Source: JADJNY01 sp046349615 | GTDB taxonomy: Bacteria > Planctomycetota > UBA1135 > GCA-002686595 | Direction: 5' to 3' | NCBI GenBank assembly: GCA_046349615.1 | Contig: JAXMBZ010000006.1 | Span: 167,690 to 231,689 of the forward strand | Length of the DNA stretch: 64,000 nt | Shown: positions 9,701 through 17,908 of the stretch, piece by piece | Position numbering within the stretch: position 1 is the stretch's first letter | Layout: every line of letters begins with the position of its first letter | The notes under the pieces: generated by a model | Databases searched by the model: none | What the model was told of the DNA's origin: nothing | What the model saw: the letters and a program-made list of their open reading frames with translations, nothing else | Translations under genes and position numbers: made by a program

Positions 9701-10183
9701 CTGGATCGGCGTCGGCCCGGGGTTGAGGTTCTCGACGCAGAGCTCGTTGATGACGTCGAGATCGAGTCGGAGCTTCGCCCGGATCAGCTTCTGACACGTG
9801 CCCGGGTTGAACTTGGGCAGGTCGAGCGTCGTCGCCTGGAGGAGCCCGGGGTCGCAGCCGTCCGCCGATCCGTCGCACGCCTGCGTGATGCCCGCGGTGC
9901 ACCAGTCGAACGGCGCGTAGCCCGCGCTCGCGCACTGCGCCGGGTAACTCGCCGTCGGCGACGGAAACGTCACCGTGGTCGGGGTCGTCGTCGTCACGGA
10001 GCCCACGGTGCAACCCGTCGTGTTCTCCGGCGTGCTGCAGAGCACCGGCGGGAACAAGAAGGAGGACGCGGGCTTGGGCGTCGGAGTCGGAGCCTTCGCG
10101 ATCTGCGCGGAGGCCAGGGACGACAATGCGACGACGGCGGGGAGCAACCACCCGAAGATCGGGCGAAGCAAGGTGGACGACAT
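6770..10183 (-). CDS. Large secreted Cys-rich repeat protein with cadherin-like and C-terminal modules
   Basis: The frame is open far upstream, but the credible start is ATG 10183, followed by a signal peptide (MSSTLLRPIFGWLLPAVVALSSLASAQ). That gives 1137 aa. The order is a Cys-containing N-terminal domain (about 30-270), then four tandem repeats of about 102 residues with the signature CRLTAPNV...VDICLPI...C..ITC..V, then a cadherin/Ig-like segment (TPTANDDLVSL...INVLANDD). The last third begins CGSLLLFPEYDNRAA and is paralogous to the next gene downstream. The paired cysteines suggest disulfides formed outside the cytoplasm. A surface or cell-wall structural or adhesive role is inferred only. 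The 600-bp region upstream is non-coding and divergent. Confidence 0.83.
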   Translation of the reverse strand: MSSTLLRPIFGWLLPAVVALSSLASAQIAKAPTPTPKPASSFLFPPVLCSTPENTTGCTVGSVTTTTPTTVTFPSPTASYPAQCASAGYAPFDWCTAGITQACDGSADGCDPGLLQATTLDLPKFNPGTCQKLIRAKLRLDLDVINELCVENLNPGPTPIQYSQNIVACVQAPFTIATPPSVSISVPQGPFPPLPGTPLTGFDGIDDFSGTSGECVQNNLTTFSEYCFDDPTELANFIGAGTISFKHRGSARTNFFGPGNYDTRVRTCGRVRATITYTYCCCITTPNVTAVACSGGPAVDICLPITSCTGCTITCANVTLGTPTLGGSVVTSPSCQVACPAPGCCVRYTAPTNTGGVDTFTYTVNVPGCPPVTGTVTVNVCRLTAPNVTANTCSTNTVDICLPITASPQCGTITCSNVTLSAVTGGGTVAVAPSCGVSCPAPGCCVRYNPAGSTGNTVTFTYTVTSPTVPNCSKTGTVTVNICRLTSPNVTASVCSDGTVDICLPITATPACGTITCSNVSFSAVTGGGTVAVSTACTSCASPQCCVRYNATGSTGSTASFTYTVTAPGVPACTSTGTVTVNICRLTAPPVCIDVCSGNSGKACLPYTFTTACGTVTCANVTLGTPPLGTLEFGNCTGVGTCTTNCCIQYSAPAGLPYTEFVVPYTVNDNAAGLTCSRQGDITIRIYPTPTANDDLVSLFLPPPPSIPINVLANDDPGSPCGFGALTVVTPQPLTFNGIVQGTVTVDNSTTPPRLRFTPAPTFNLIENDQLCFTYQICNACPVTCAASPIPPNTCCDQAQVCIRVRIPCAVENRNECGSLLLFPEYDNRAANRTLVTITDGCCLNSQVGTSIEVVFIEKDTCEETNRTFSLSPCDTLTFLTSAVNPGPSQGYLYAYAKNTTPAPNNPLGSPIVFNHLIGQEVVLDGITSFEYAINAISFKGYGNEGDLNDDDGDGIRDLNEMHGLGLPPTVNPEYSAVPDRILVPRFLGQSNPGETRLILIGLSGGRLFDTSVSFEGYNDNEVPFSASYTFRCWDKPLLTQISGAFLQTAMKTAGDDVDEIVGRNTHEAGWFWLDGDVALSTAETIHDPAVYAVLIERSGGQYAAELPFEFCGQANGDLLPTGLFGDGPNPVNGDDQ
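8115..9350 (-). repeat. Four tandem Cys-rich coding repeats of about 303-306 bp
   Basis: The motif encoding CRLT recurs in the minus strand at about 9040, 8734 and 8431, a spacing of 306 and 303 bp. A divergent first unit starts near 9350 (CCCITTPNV). Each unit encodes an ICLPI strand, two to four Cys pairs (such as GTITCSNV and PAPGCCVRY) and a TFTYTV...GTVTVN strand. Units 2 and 3 are the most alike; unit 4 ends in a different way. The periodicity marks a domain repeat that grew by internal duplication. Confidence 0.85.
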
Positions 10184-10789
10184 GATGAACCCCAATTGGT
10201 GCTCTCGCGTCGCCGTCGATCCTGCAGCGACGAGAGAGTGACGAGCTCGTGCAGCGGCCCCACACCGAGCGGATCGAACGCGCGCGGAGTGCGCGCGGCG
10301 CTGAGGGGAGGCCGGCGTCGAACGGAACTCGCGCGCGGATTGAAGCGGCGCGCGCACTCGATTCGACGCTCGAGCGTAGGGATGACGTCCGCGCGCGGGC
10401 GGGTCAAGGATCGTCGAGCAACGATCTCCTCCGCGTGTTGCACGATCGCTGAGGAGCGAGCATCGACATGGACTTGGGAGCGCTACCTCGTTGCGGAGGC
10501 GCGCGGCGCGGCGCCCCGCCTGCGGAGCTTCCCGTCCCATCGTCTGCGCGCCTTCCCAAGGTCGTCGTGGAGCGCTCCGAGCGCAGGCTGAGCTCGAATC
10601 CGCACTCGCGACGGCCGACCTCGAACGCACTCGACGCGACTCGTTCCGGAAGCCGAATTCAAATTCAGCATTCGTTGAAGATGGCGTCGTTGCGCTGTCG
10701 ATCCAACCACCCAAACGATTGTGCGGCGTCGAATGGCACGGGGAGGGCAGCCCCGCGGCGAAGCGCGATCGAAGCCACGGGAGAGTACC
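10184..10789. other. Divergent intergenic region, no supported gene
   Basis: About 600 bp separate the start of the secreted repeat gene (minus) from that of the propeller-like gene (plus), so promoters for both should lie here. Base composition falls locally near 10655-10685, where GAATTCAAATTC occurs; this is the most AT-rich patch of the neighbourhood and a possible promoter. Open frames across it have codon use unlike the neighbouring genes, and I take them as chance. Confidence 0.5.
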
Positions 10790-12388
10790 TTGGAAGAGAA
10801 TTCCGTTCGTGTCGGCACGGCAGTCCGACGCTGCGGGAAGGGCGGGCTGGCGCTCGTCCTTCTGGGATCGATCGCGGCGGCCCAATCGCTGGCGCCGGGG
10901 CGCCTCTGGAGCCGGAGCAGCGGCACGGAGGGCTGGTCGGGGTTCGCCGTCTCCCTCGGAGACGCCGGCACGCAGGTCTTCACGGCGCACGGGCTCACCT
11001 CGAGCTACGCGCGGTTCTACGCCGCGCAGGACGCGGACCCGCCCACCGTGCAGTGGCAGGGGAACGCCCCGCACCTCTCGTGGCACTACGACGTCGCCTC
11101 CGCCTCCGAGCGCGGCGTGCACGTCGAGCTCTTCGACACGGACGTGCCCGGCAACAGCGCGGCGAAGCAGGTCTACCTCCGGCGCTACTCGCCGTCGGAT
11201 CCGACGCACGACTGGACGTACACCTGGCCCGCGCTGACGAACGGCCACGACCGACTCTTCGTGACGGCGTCGCGCGACGGCGCTCGCATCGTCGCGGTGG
11301 TCCACAACTCGAGCACGGGCGCGGCGGACGTCGCCGTGTTCGGCCCCGACTCGGGGACGCCGATCGCGACGACGAGCCTCGCCCTGGGCATGCCGGTGGT
11401 CGGCATCGATCTCTCCGCCGACGGCGGCTCCCTCCTCGTCAGCGCCGACATGGCGCTGCGCGTGATCGCGCTCCCGTCGTTCGCCGTCCGCTACACGGCG
11501 CAACCGATGTCGTCGGTCTTCCACGCGCAGGCCATCTCCGGCGACGGCGCGGTGTTCGCGATCGGGCGCATGGGCCGCGTCGACGTGTTCCGCCGGAACG
11601 CGAGTGGGGCCTACGCGTTCGCGTTCTCGCACACGCTCGCGGGCACGAACTACTGCGACCGCCTCGACGTCTCCGACGACGGTTCGACGCTCGTCGCGGG
11701 CTTCGACTTCAACGACACGAACCTGAAGGTCGTCGTCGACGTCGTCGACTTGAACACGCAGGCGACGCTGAACAGCCTGACGTTCGACGGCTCGGGTGGT
11801 TGGACGAACATCGTCGGCGACCTCGGCGTCTCCGCGAACGGAGAGATCGTCGCCGTCGGTCTGTGGGGCGACCAGGCGAACCAGGTGCCGGAGCTCTCGT
11901 TCTGGCGCCGCGGCACGAGCACGCCGCTCGCGACCTACGCGCTCACGGGCTCCGTCTGCGACCTCGATCTCTCGGCGGACGGACGCTTCTGCGCCGTCGG
12001 CACGAAGGCGGTCCACGCGACGACGTTCGATTCGGGCGGCACGGTGGAGCTCTACCGCGTCCTCCCCGCCGACCTCGCGGTTCGCGGCGTGCCGCACGCC
12101 GGCACGAGCGTGAGCCTCGATCTCAAGGGTCGCCCGGGGCGTCCCGCGTTCGTGCTGCAGTCGAGTTCGCTCGACGCGACGCCGACGACGTTCGGGACGA
12201 TCGGCACGCTCTACCTCTCGCGCACCAGCCTCTCGATCCTGCCCGCGGGGCAGTTCGACGGCGCGGGTCGCGCGACGATGCCCTACACGCTCTCGACGCA
12301 GGTCGGAGCGAGCGTGTACCTGCAAGCCTTCTCCTCGCAACCGCGCCGCCTCGGCGGCGACTGGGTGAAGGTCACGACCGTGCCCTGA
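10790..12388 (+). CDS. Secreted beta-propeller-like protein
   Basis: The frame extends to a GTG at 10721, but TTG 10790 is preferred: GGGAGAG lies seven bases ahead, and the protein then begins MEENSVRVGTAVRR with a signal peptide ending at SIAAAQS. The 532-aa product has repeated blades with 'DLSADGGSLLVSAD', 'ISGDGAVFAIG', 'DVSDDGSTLVAGF', 'GVSANGEIVAVGL' and 'DLSADGRFCAVGT'. This is the WD40/YVTN-like pattern of about 45-50 residues. The last 120 residues (VRGVPHAGTSVSLDLKG...) form a separate beta-rich tail of the sort often seen as a sorting or anchoring module in planctomycete secreted proteins. Ligand and role are unknown. It converges on pcrA. Confidence 0.78.
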   Translation: MEENSVRVGTAVRRCGKGGLALVLLGSIAAAQSLAPGRLWSRSSGTEGWSGFAVSLGDAGTQVFTAHGLTSSYARFYAAQDADPPTVQWQGNAPHLSWHYDVASASERGVHVELFDTDVPGNSAAKQVYLRRYSPSDPTHDWTYTWPALTNGHDRLFVTASRDGARIVAVVHNSSTGAADVAVFGPDSGTPIATTSLALGMPVVGIDLSADGGSLLVSADMALRVIALPSFAVRYTAQPMSSVFHAQAISGDGAVFAIGRMGRVDVFRRNASGAYAFAFSHTLAGTNYCDRLDVSDDGSTLVAGFDFNDTNLKVVVDVVDLNTQATLNSLTFDGSGGWTNIVGDLGVSANGEIVAVGLWGDQANQVPELSFWRRGTSTPLATYALTGSVCDLDLSADGRFCAVGTKAVHATTFDSGGTVELYRVLPADLAVRGVPHAGTSVSLDLKGRPGRPAFVLQSSSLDATPTTFGTIGTLYLSRTSLSILPAGQFDGAGRATMPYTLSTQVGASVYLQAFSSQPRRLGGDWVKVTTVP

Positions 12389-12481
12389 TTCGGCGCGGGC
12401 GTCCGTTCGCGGTGGCGGGCCGGGCATCGTCTCCGACGGTGTCCGGTCCGCCGCTCCGTTTCGGCCGGGCGGACGACCTCG

Positions 12482-14929
12482 TCAGCGCCCGATCACCTTC
12501 AGCTTCGCGTACTGGAGCAGGAGCGTCTTCGTCCCGTGCGCCGGGAAGCGCACGATCGCGCGCGCGTTGACGCCGCTCCCCTGCAGGGTCTCGATCGTCC
12601 CGCGCCCGAAGTGGTCGTGCTCGACACGGTCGCCGACCTTCAACGCGGTCTCCTTCTGCGCGGGCTCGTACTTGCCAAGCACGTCCTCGTCGCTCTGCGC
12701 CGTCGACGCGCCGCCTTCGATCACGCCCTCGGGGAGCTCCTCGAGGAAGCGCGACGGCCGGCAGAAGTTCGTCTGCCCGAAGTGGAGCCGCTGCTGGCAG
12801 TGCGTGAGGAAGAGCCGCCGCTCCGCGCGCGTGATGCCGACGTAGAAGAGGCGGCGTTCTTCCTCGACGCCGCCCTCGTCCTCGCCGACGTGCTCGGCGA
12901 GCGCGCGTGCGTGCGGGAGGAGCTCCTCCTCGACGCCGCAGAGGAACACGGTGTCGAACTCGAGGCCTTTCGCCGAGTGCAGCGTCATCAGCGTGACCTT
13001 GCCCTGGTCGCCCTCCATCGCGTCCGTGTCGCTGACGAGCGCGATCTCCTGCAGGAACCCGCGCAGACCGCCGAGCGGCACGTCCGCGCCGAGCGCGCCT
13101 CCGGGCGCCGCGGTGAAGAGCGTCGGTTGCGCGGTCGCGATCGCCTGCACGAGTTCGGCGCCGCGCTCGCCTTCCGGCGTCTCCGCGATCAGGCGCTTCA
13201 TCTCCGCCGCCATGCGGTCGTACGCGGCCGCGTGCGCGCGCAGTTCCTCGATGTTCGCCTCGCGATCGACGCCTTGCTGGTCGTCCATCTCGCCGAGCCA
13301 CCGCTCGACCTCGATCAGCTCGAGCACCTGGTCGAGCGCGACCGCCGCGTCGACGTCGCGCAGCGGTTCGAGCTTCACGAGCAGCTCGCGGAACGCGAGG
13401 AGCCCCGTCTTCGCGCGCCCCTTGATCGCGGAGAGCGCCTCGTCGGATTGGAGCGCGCGCGACAGCGGCACGCGCCGGTCGAGCGCCCAGTTGCGCAGGT
13501 CCGACAGCGACTTTTCCCCCACGCCGCGCGTCGGGACGTTGACGACGCGCAGGAACGCGACGTCGTCCTGCGGGTTCGTGCAGAGCTTCAAATAGGCGAC
13601 GAGGTCGCGGATCTCGCGCCGCTCGTAGAACTCGACGCCGCCGACGATCTGGTACGGGACGCGCGCGAGGCGGAGCGCGGACTCGAGCGCGCGCTGCATG
13701 AAGTTGACGCGGTAGAAGACGGCGACGTCGTCGAGCTTCGTCCCGCGCGCCTGGAGCGAGCGGATCTGCTGCGCGACCTCGCGCGCTTCGTCCTCCTCGT
13801 CCGCGCACTCGAGCACGACGAGCTTCTCCCCGTCGCCGCGGTCCGACCAGATGCGCTTCCCCGAACGCCCCGCGTTGTTGCGGATCACGGCCTCGGCCGC
13901 CTTCAGGATGAAGCCCGTCGAGCGATAGTTCTGCTCGAGCCGCACGACCGTCGCACTCGGGAAATCGCGCTCGAAGTCGAGGATGTTGCGGATGTCGGCG
14001 CCGCGCCAGCCGTAGATCGACTGGTCCGGGTCGCCGCACACGGCGAGGTTGCCGTGGTACGACGCGAGGTGCTTCGTCAGCAGGTACTGGACGCGGTTCG
14101 TGTCCTGGTACTCGTCGACCATCACGTGGCGGAAGCGCCGCGCGTACTGGTCGCGCACGCCGAGGTGCGTCTGGAAGAGCTCGAGCACCTTGAGCAGGAG
14201 GTCGTCGAAGTCGAGCGCGTTGTTCTGGCGCATCGCCTCCTCGTAGCGCTTCTTGACGAGCGTGAAGACCTCGCGCTCGACGCTCGCGTCGCCGTCCTGC
14301 TCGAGCTCGAGCTCCGGCCGGTCGATCGCGACGCCCTTGTTCTTCCACTCGCTGATCCAGCCGCCGACCATCGACGGCTTGAAGCGCGTCGCGTCGACGT
14401 TGAGCTCCTTCAAGAGCGACTTGATCAGCGTGTTCCGATCGCTCGTGTCGTAGATCGTGAAGTCGCGCGTGTAGCCGGGGAGGAGCTCGATGTCGCGCCG
14501 CAGGATGCGCGCGCACATCGCGTGAAAGGTCGAGATCCAGAGCCCCGGCACGGGCAGGACCTTCTCGACGCGCTCCTTCATCTCGCGCGCGGCCTTGTTC
14601 GTGAAGGTGATCGCGACGACTTCCCACGGAGCGACGCCGCGCTCGGCGACGAGCCACGCGAGCCGCCGCGTGATGACGCGCGTCTTGCCCGAACCGGGGC
14701 CCGCGAGGATGAGCAAGGGGCCGCTCTCGTGCGTCACGGCGCGGCGTTGCGGCTCGTTCAGCCCTTCGAGCAGGTCGCCCGCCCCGCCGAACACGCCGCC
14801 GGCGGCGCCACCGGGGCGCCCGCGCGCAGCTCCATCCGCACGGTGCGTCGCGCTCTCGGGCGCCCGCGCGCCCTGCTCCGCCCGCCGCCGCTCCTCCTCC
14901 GCGAACCGCTCGAGTCCCATCCAGTCCAT
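12482..14929 (-). CDS. pcrA: ATP-dependent DNA helicase PcrA/UvrD
   Basis: The 815-aa protein is a superfamily 1A 3'-5' helicase acting in nucleotide excision repair, mismatch repair and clearing of proteins from DNA. A poorly conserved 55-residue extension precedes LNEPQRRAV (Q motif). The motifs then run in order: AGPGSGKT (Walker A, 77-83), TFTNKAA (Ia), VDEYQDTN (II), GDPDQSIYGWRGA (III), LEQNYRS (IV), LHSAKGLEFD (V) and YVGITRAERRL (VI). The C-terminus, VGDRVEHDHFGRGTIETL..., is the Tudor-like RNA-polymerase-binding domain typical of PcrA rather than Rep. Length is slightly above the usual 720-750 because of the extension and a Glu/Ala-rich stretch in domain 2B. It is a single gene. Confidence 0.95.
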   Translation of the reverse strand: MDWMGLERFAEEERRRAEQGARAPESATHRADGAARGRPGGAAGGVFGGAGDLLEGLNEPQRRAVTHESGPLLILAGPGSGKTRVITRRLAWLVAERGVAPWEVVAITFTNKAAREMKERVEKVLPVPGLWISTFHAMCARILRRDIELLPGYTRDFTIYDTSDRNTLIKSLLKELNVDATRFKPSMVGGWISEWKNKGVAIDRPELELEQDGDASVEREVFTLVKKRYEEAMRQNNALDFDDLLLKVLELFQTHLGVRDQYARRFRHVMVDEYQDTNRVQYLLTKHLASYHGNLAVCGDPDQSIYGWRGADIRNILDFERDFPSATVVRLEQNYRSTGFILKAAEAVIRNNAGRSGKRIWSDRGDGEKLVVLECADEEDEAREVAQQIRSLQARGTKLDDVAVFYRVNFMQRALESALRLARVPYQIVGGVEFYERREIRDLVAYLKLCTNPQDDVAFLRVVNVPTRGVGEKSLSDLRNWALDRRVPLSRALQSDEALSAIKGRAKTGLLAFRELLVKLEPLRDVDAAVALDQVLELIEVERWLGEMDDQQGVDREANIEELRAHAAAYDRMAAEMKRLIAETPEGERGAELVQAIATAQPTLFTAAPGGALGADVPLGGLRGFLQEIALVSDTDAMEGDQGKVTLMTLHSAKGLEFDTVFLCGVEEELLPHARALAEHVGEDEGGVEEERRLFYVGITRAERRLFLTHCQQRLHFGQTNFCRPSRFLEELPEGVIEGGASTAQSDEDVLGKYEPAQKETALKVGDRVEHDHFGRGTIETLQGSGVNARAIVRFPAHGTKTLLLQYAKLKVIGR

Positions 14930-14981
14930 GCGAGCGCGCGATCGTACCCGGCCACGCCGGCCCGGCGCACGCGCGCCGGGC

Positions 14982-15392
14982 TCAGCCCGCGAGCGCCTTC
15001 GCCGCCTGCCGCAGGGTCGCGAGCTCCGTCTCCGAGAGCTCGCGCTCCCCCATCCACGCGATGCCGACGATCGCGCGCACCTCGCCCGCGCCGTCGAACA
15101 CGGGCAGGGCCACGGCCGCCTGCGCGTCGACGGCCTTCGCGCCGGGGCGCACGTCGCCGGTCGAGTCCGTCTTCAAGTTGCAGGTCTGCACGGGCTCCTT
15201 GCGCTCGAACGCGAGCCCCGCCATGCCCTTGCCCTTCGGCACGCGCGCGACGACCGCGGCCACGGGCGGCGGGATGTGGTGCGCGGCGGTCAGGACGAGG
15301 TCGTTCCCCTCGCGGCGGTGCACGGTGCCGGCGATGCCGCCGTGGGTCTTCAGGTAGGTCTCGAGCCAGGGCTGGTCGGATGCGTGCGTCAT
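14982..15392 (-). CDS. Small GAF-domain-like protein
   Basis: The ATG at 15392 is chosen because GAGGA lies about nine bases ahead; the frame is open further upstream without coding-like composition. The 136-aa product (MTHASDQPWLETYLKTH...) reads as one GAF-like fold. PPVAAVVARVPKGKGMAGLAFERKEPVQTCNL is the central strand-helix-strand, followed by A..LPVFDGAGEVRAIVGIAW and a C-terminal helix. Stand-alone GAF proteins of this size can be free methionine sulfoxide reductases (fRMsr) or small sensors. Only one Cys (TCNL) is visible, so fRMsr chemistry, which needs several, is unlikely. It sits just before pcrA in the same direction, 52 bp away, and divergent from the Bat operon. Confidence 0.72.
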   Translation of the reverse strand: MTHASDQPWLETYLKTHGGIAGTVHRREGNDLVLTAAHHIPPPVAAVVARVPKGKGMAGLAFERKEPVQTCNLKTDSTGDVRPGAKAVDAQAAVALPVFDGAGEVRAIVGIAWMGERELSETELATLRQAAKALAG

Positions 15393-15559
15393 CGGGGCGT
15401 CCTCGAGCGAGCGCGGGGAGCATACCAACGGTGAGCGAGGCTCCCGACGCAGATCCAACATGGAGACGCGGCTCCCCCGACGCCGTCTCCTTGTTAAGGT
15501 GTCGCGCCCCGGAGGAGCCCGCGCCCCCTCGCCTCGGCGCGACGGCCGCCCTCCCGTCC

Positions 15560-17908
15560 ATGACCATGCGCCGCGCCGCCCTCGTCGTCCTCCTCGCGAG
15601 TCTCGCCCCGCTCGCGGGCGCCTTCGCGCCGAGCGCACAGGCCCCGACCGGCTCCGCCGCGACCAACGCGCCGCACGTCGCGCGCATCCCGGTCCACGTC
15701 GTCGCGGGCAAGCTCGTCGTCTTCGCGCAGGTCTCCGCCGGGAAGCGCATCCCCGCGAACCTGTTCGTCGAGCTCGAAGCGCCCGTCGGACTCGCGCTCC
15801 ACGGCCGCGCCGCGCAGGGGATCGAGATGGAAAGCGAGGACGGCGCCGTCCACCCGGTCACGCTCCACCTGCCGGACCTCGACGTGGCGATCGACTCCGT
15901 CGGCGAAGGCGACGACGACGCCTACGAGCGGTTCTCGAAGTGGAACTCGAAGGAGCTCGGCGACAACGCGCTCGTCGGGACGCTGGGCGCGAAGGTCCTC
16001 GCGAAGTACCACCTCGCGCTCGACCTCGCGGCGGGATTCCTCGAGCTGTCGCCGCCGCGCGCCGCGGGCGCGAGCGCCCCGGACGACGGCGGTTTCGACG
16101 TGCCGGTGACGCTCAAGGACGACGTCGCGTGGACGACGGTCGCGTTCGCGACGAACCGCGCGGCGCCGATCGGGTTCGGCACCGCGAACTTCGACACGCT
16201 CGTCGACCGCGACTTGTGCGACGCGCTCGGGCATCCCGCGGGCGACGTCGGCGCGGTGGAGCTCGGCCCGCTCGACCTCGCGCGCCGCGTCGCGTTCCGC
16301 CCGGAGAGCGCGGCGGAGTTCGGCGCGCATCCCGAGGGCGCGTTCGGTTGGATCGGGCTCAACCTCCTCTCGGGGCTGCGCGTCGAGCTCGACCGCGTGA
16401 ACCGCGTGCTCCACGTCGTGCCGACGCGCGCTCCGAAGTTCCCCGAGGCGGACCTCGAGTTCTTCGCCGCGCGCGCGAGCGGCGACCCCGCCGAGTTCGA
16501 GCGCTGGCTCGAGCGTTACCCGAAGGAGCGCCTCGCGAACGAGGCCTCGGCGGCGCTGTTCTCCGCGCAGCTCGAGCGCAACGCGCCCGCGGACGCGCTG
16601 AAGCACGCGCTCGCGCTCGTCTCGGCGTCGTTCCCCGACGATTTGAAGGCGACGGGCGCGCTCGCGCTCGTCGATCGGCTCGCGACCGCGGGCCGCGACG
16701 ACGTCCTGATCGACGCGGCGGAGCTCGGGCTCGCCGGCGGACGCACGGACCGCTACCCGGACGCGGTGCACAAGCTGCACGCGCGCATCGGGCACCTCTT
16801 GCTCGAGCGCGGGCGCGGCGAGGACGCGTGGAAGCACCTCCTCTCCGCCGCGTTCGGGCTCGCGGAGGACGGCCCGCTCAACCTCGACCTCGCGCGCTAC
16901 TACGAGTCGAAGGGGCGCTACGAGCGCGCGTTCTCGCGCTACCTGCAGGCGCTCGTCGCCGCGGAGAGCAGCGCCGACGCGCTCGCGGGGCTCGAGCGCG
17001 TGCAGCCGAAGGTCCCCGACGCGGAGTCGATCTCCGTCGAGTCGATCGAGCGCCTGCTCGAGGGCCGGCTCGTCTCCTTCGCGACCGCGTCGCGCTACCG
17101 GCCGCCCGAGGGTTTCGTACCGACGCGCGTCGCGCTGCTCGAGCTCGTCTGCAACGCGCAGGACGAAGGCGAGATCGGCGTCTCGCTCGCGCGCGACGCG
17201 GCGAACGACCACTTCCAGCGCGAGCACTTGGTTCAAGTCGCCTACCACGTCGGCGACGGCGCGTTCGACGCGCTGTGGAACCCGACGTCGGACGCGCTCG
17301 CGCGCGCTCTCTCGGGCGGCGGCCCCGCGCACGTGCTCGACGGCAAGACCGAGCTCCCGCCGCAGGGCCTCGTGCGGCACAAGGAGCAGATCTTCGACGC
17401 CGTGAAGGGCGCCGTCACCGCACGCCTCTCCGAGCCGAGCGAGTTCGCGATCGAGCTCGAAGCGACCGTCGATCGCGCCGGGATCCGCGGGGAAGCGCGC
17501 GTGAAGGGCCCCGAGGACAAGGCGTGCACCGTGCAGCTCCTGCTCGTCGAGCGCGCCGTCGTGTACCCCGGGAAGAGCAAGGTCGTCATCCAGCGCAACG
17601 TCGCGCGCGCCGCGCTCACCGCGTGGCCCGGCGGCGAGGACTTCGCGCCCGTCGACGGCGAGCAGCGGCTCCCGTTCGAGCGCGCGTTCGCGGACGTCGA
17701 GCGCGAGAACGCGGCGTTCCTCGCCGAGCGCCGCCCCGCGGGCACGCCCGCGACGACGATCGGTCTCCACCTCGACCCGCGTCAGCTCTCCGTGCTCGCG
17801 ATCGTGCGCGACGCGTCGACCAAGGAAGTGCTCCAAGCCGCGTGGCTCGATCCGAAGCGCGCCCCCGAGCTCGACGACGCGGCGCCCGCGACGGAGGGCC
17901 CGAAGTGA
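15560..17908 (+). CDS. Secreted retropepsin-like/TPR protein, first gene of the MoxR-Bat operon
   Basis: The ATG at 15560 (a second ATG lies at 15566) opens a 782-aa protein with a signal peptide ending near GAFAPSAQA. Residues about 35-300 have the layout of an aspartyl-protease-like fold. The second half includes GFGTANFDTLVDRDLCDALG and IGLNLLSGLRVELDRVNRVLHVVP, which resembles the 'IGMDFL...ID...L.L' end of retropepsin-like domains. The catalytic D-[ST]-G triad is not seen in either half, so protease activity is doubtful. Residues 310-480 are helical repeats (ALFSAQLERNAPADALKHAL, YERAFSRYLQALVAAE), TPR-like. The C-terminal 250 residues are unrecognised. The stop overlaps the next start by 4 bp. 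Confidence 0.75.
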   Translation: MTMRRAALVVLLASLAPLAGAFAPSAQAPTGSAATNAPHVARIPVHVVAGKLVVFAQVSAGKRIPANLFVELEAPVGLALHGRAAQGIEMESEDGAVHPVTLHLPDLDVAIDSVGEGDDDAYERFSKWNSKELGDNALVGTLGAKVLAKYHLALDLAAGFLELSPPRAAGASAPDDGGFDVPVTLKDDVAWTTVAFATNRAAPIGFGTANFDTLVDRDLCDALGHPAGDVGAVELGPLDLARRVAFRPESAAEFGAHPEGAFGWIGLNLLSGLRVELDRVNRVLHVVPTRAPKFPEADLEFFAARASGDPAEFERWLERYPKERLANEASAALFSAQLERNAPADALKHALALVSASFPDDLKATGALALVDRLATAGRDDVLIDAAELGLAGGRTDRYPDAVHKLHARIGHLLLERGRGEDAWKHLLSAAFGLAEDGPLNLDLARYYESKGRYERAFSRYLQALVAAESSADALAGLERVQPKVPDAESISVESIERLLEGRLVSFATASRYRPPEGFVPTRVALLELVCNAQDEGEIGVSLARDAANDHFQREHLVQVAYHVGDGAFDALWNPTSDALARALSGGGPAHVLDGKTELPPQGLVRHKEQIFDAVKGAVTARLSEPSEFAIELEATVDRAGIRGEARVKGPEDKACTVQLLLVERAVVYPGKSKVVIQRNVARAALTAWPGGEDFAPVDGEQRLPFERAFADVERENAAFLAERRPAGTPATTIGLHLDPRQLSVLAIVRDASTKEVLQAAWLDPKRAPELDDAAPATEGPK

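Noticed and set aside
10184..12427. Upstream extension of the Cys-repeat gene's frame to 12427
   Set aside because: The frame is open but crosses the divergent propeller gene. The signal peptide at 10183 marks the true start.
12536..15559. Upstream extension of the operon's first gene to 12536
   Set aside because: This stretch is antisense to pcrA; the signal peptide at 15560 is the credible start.
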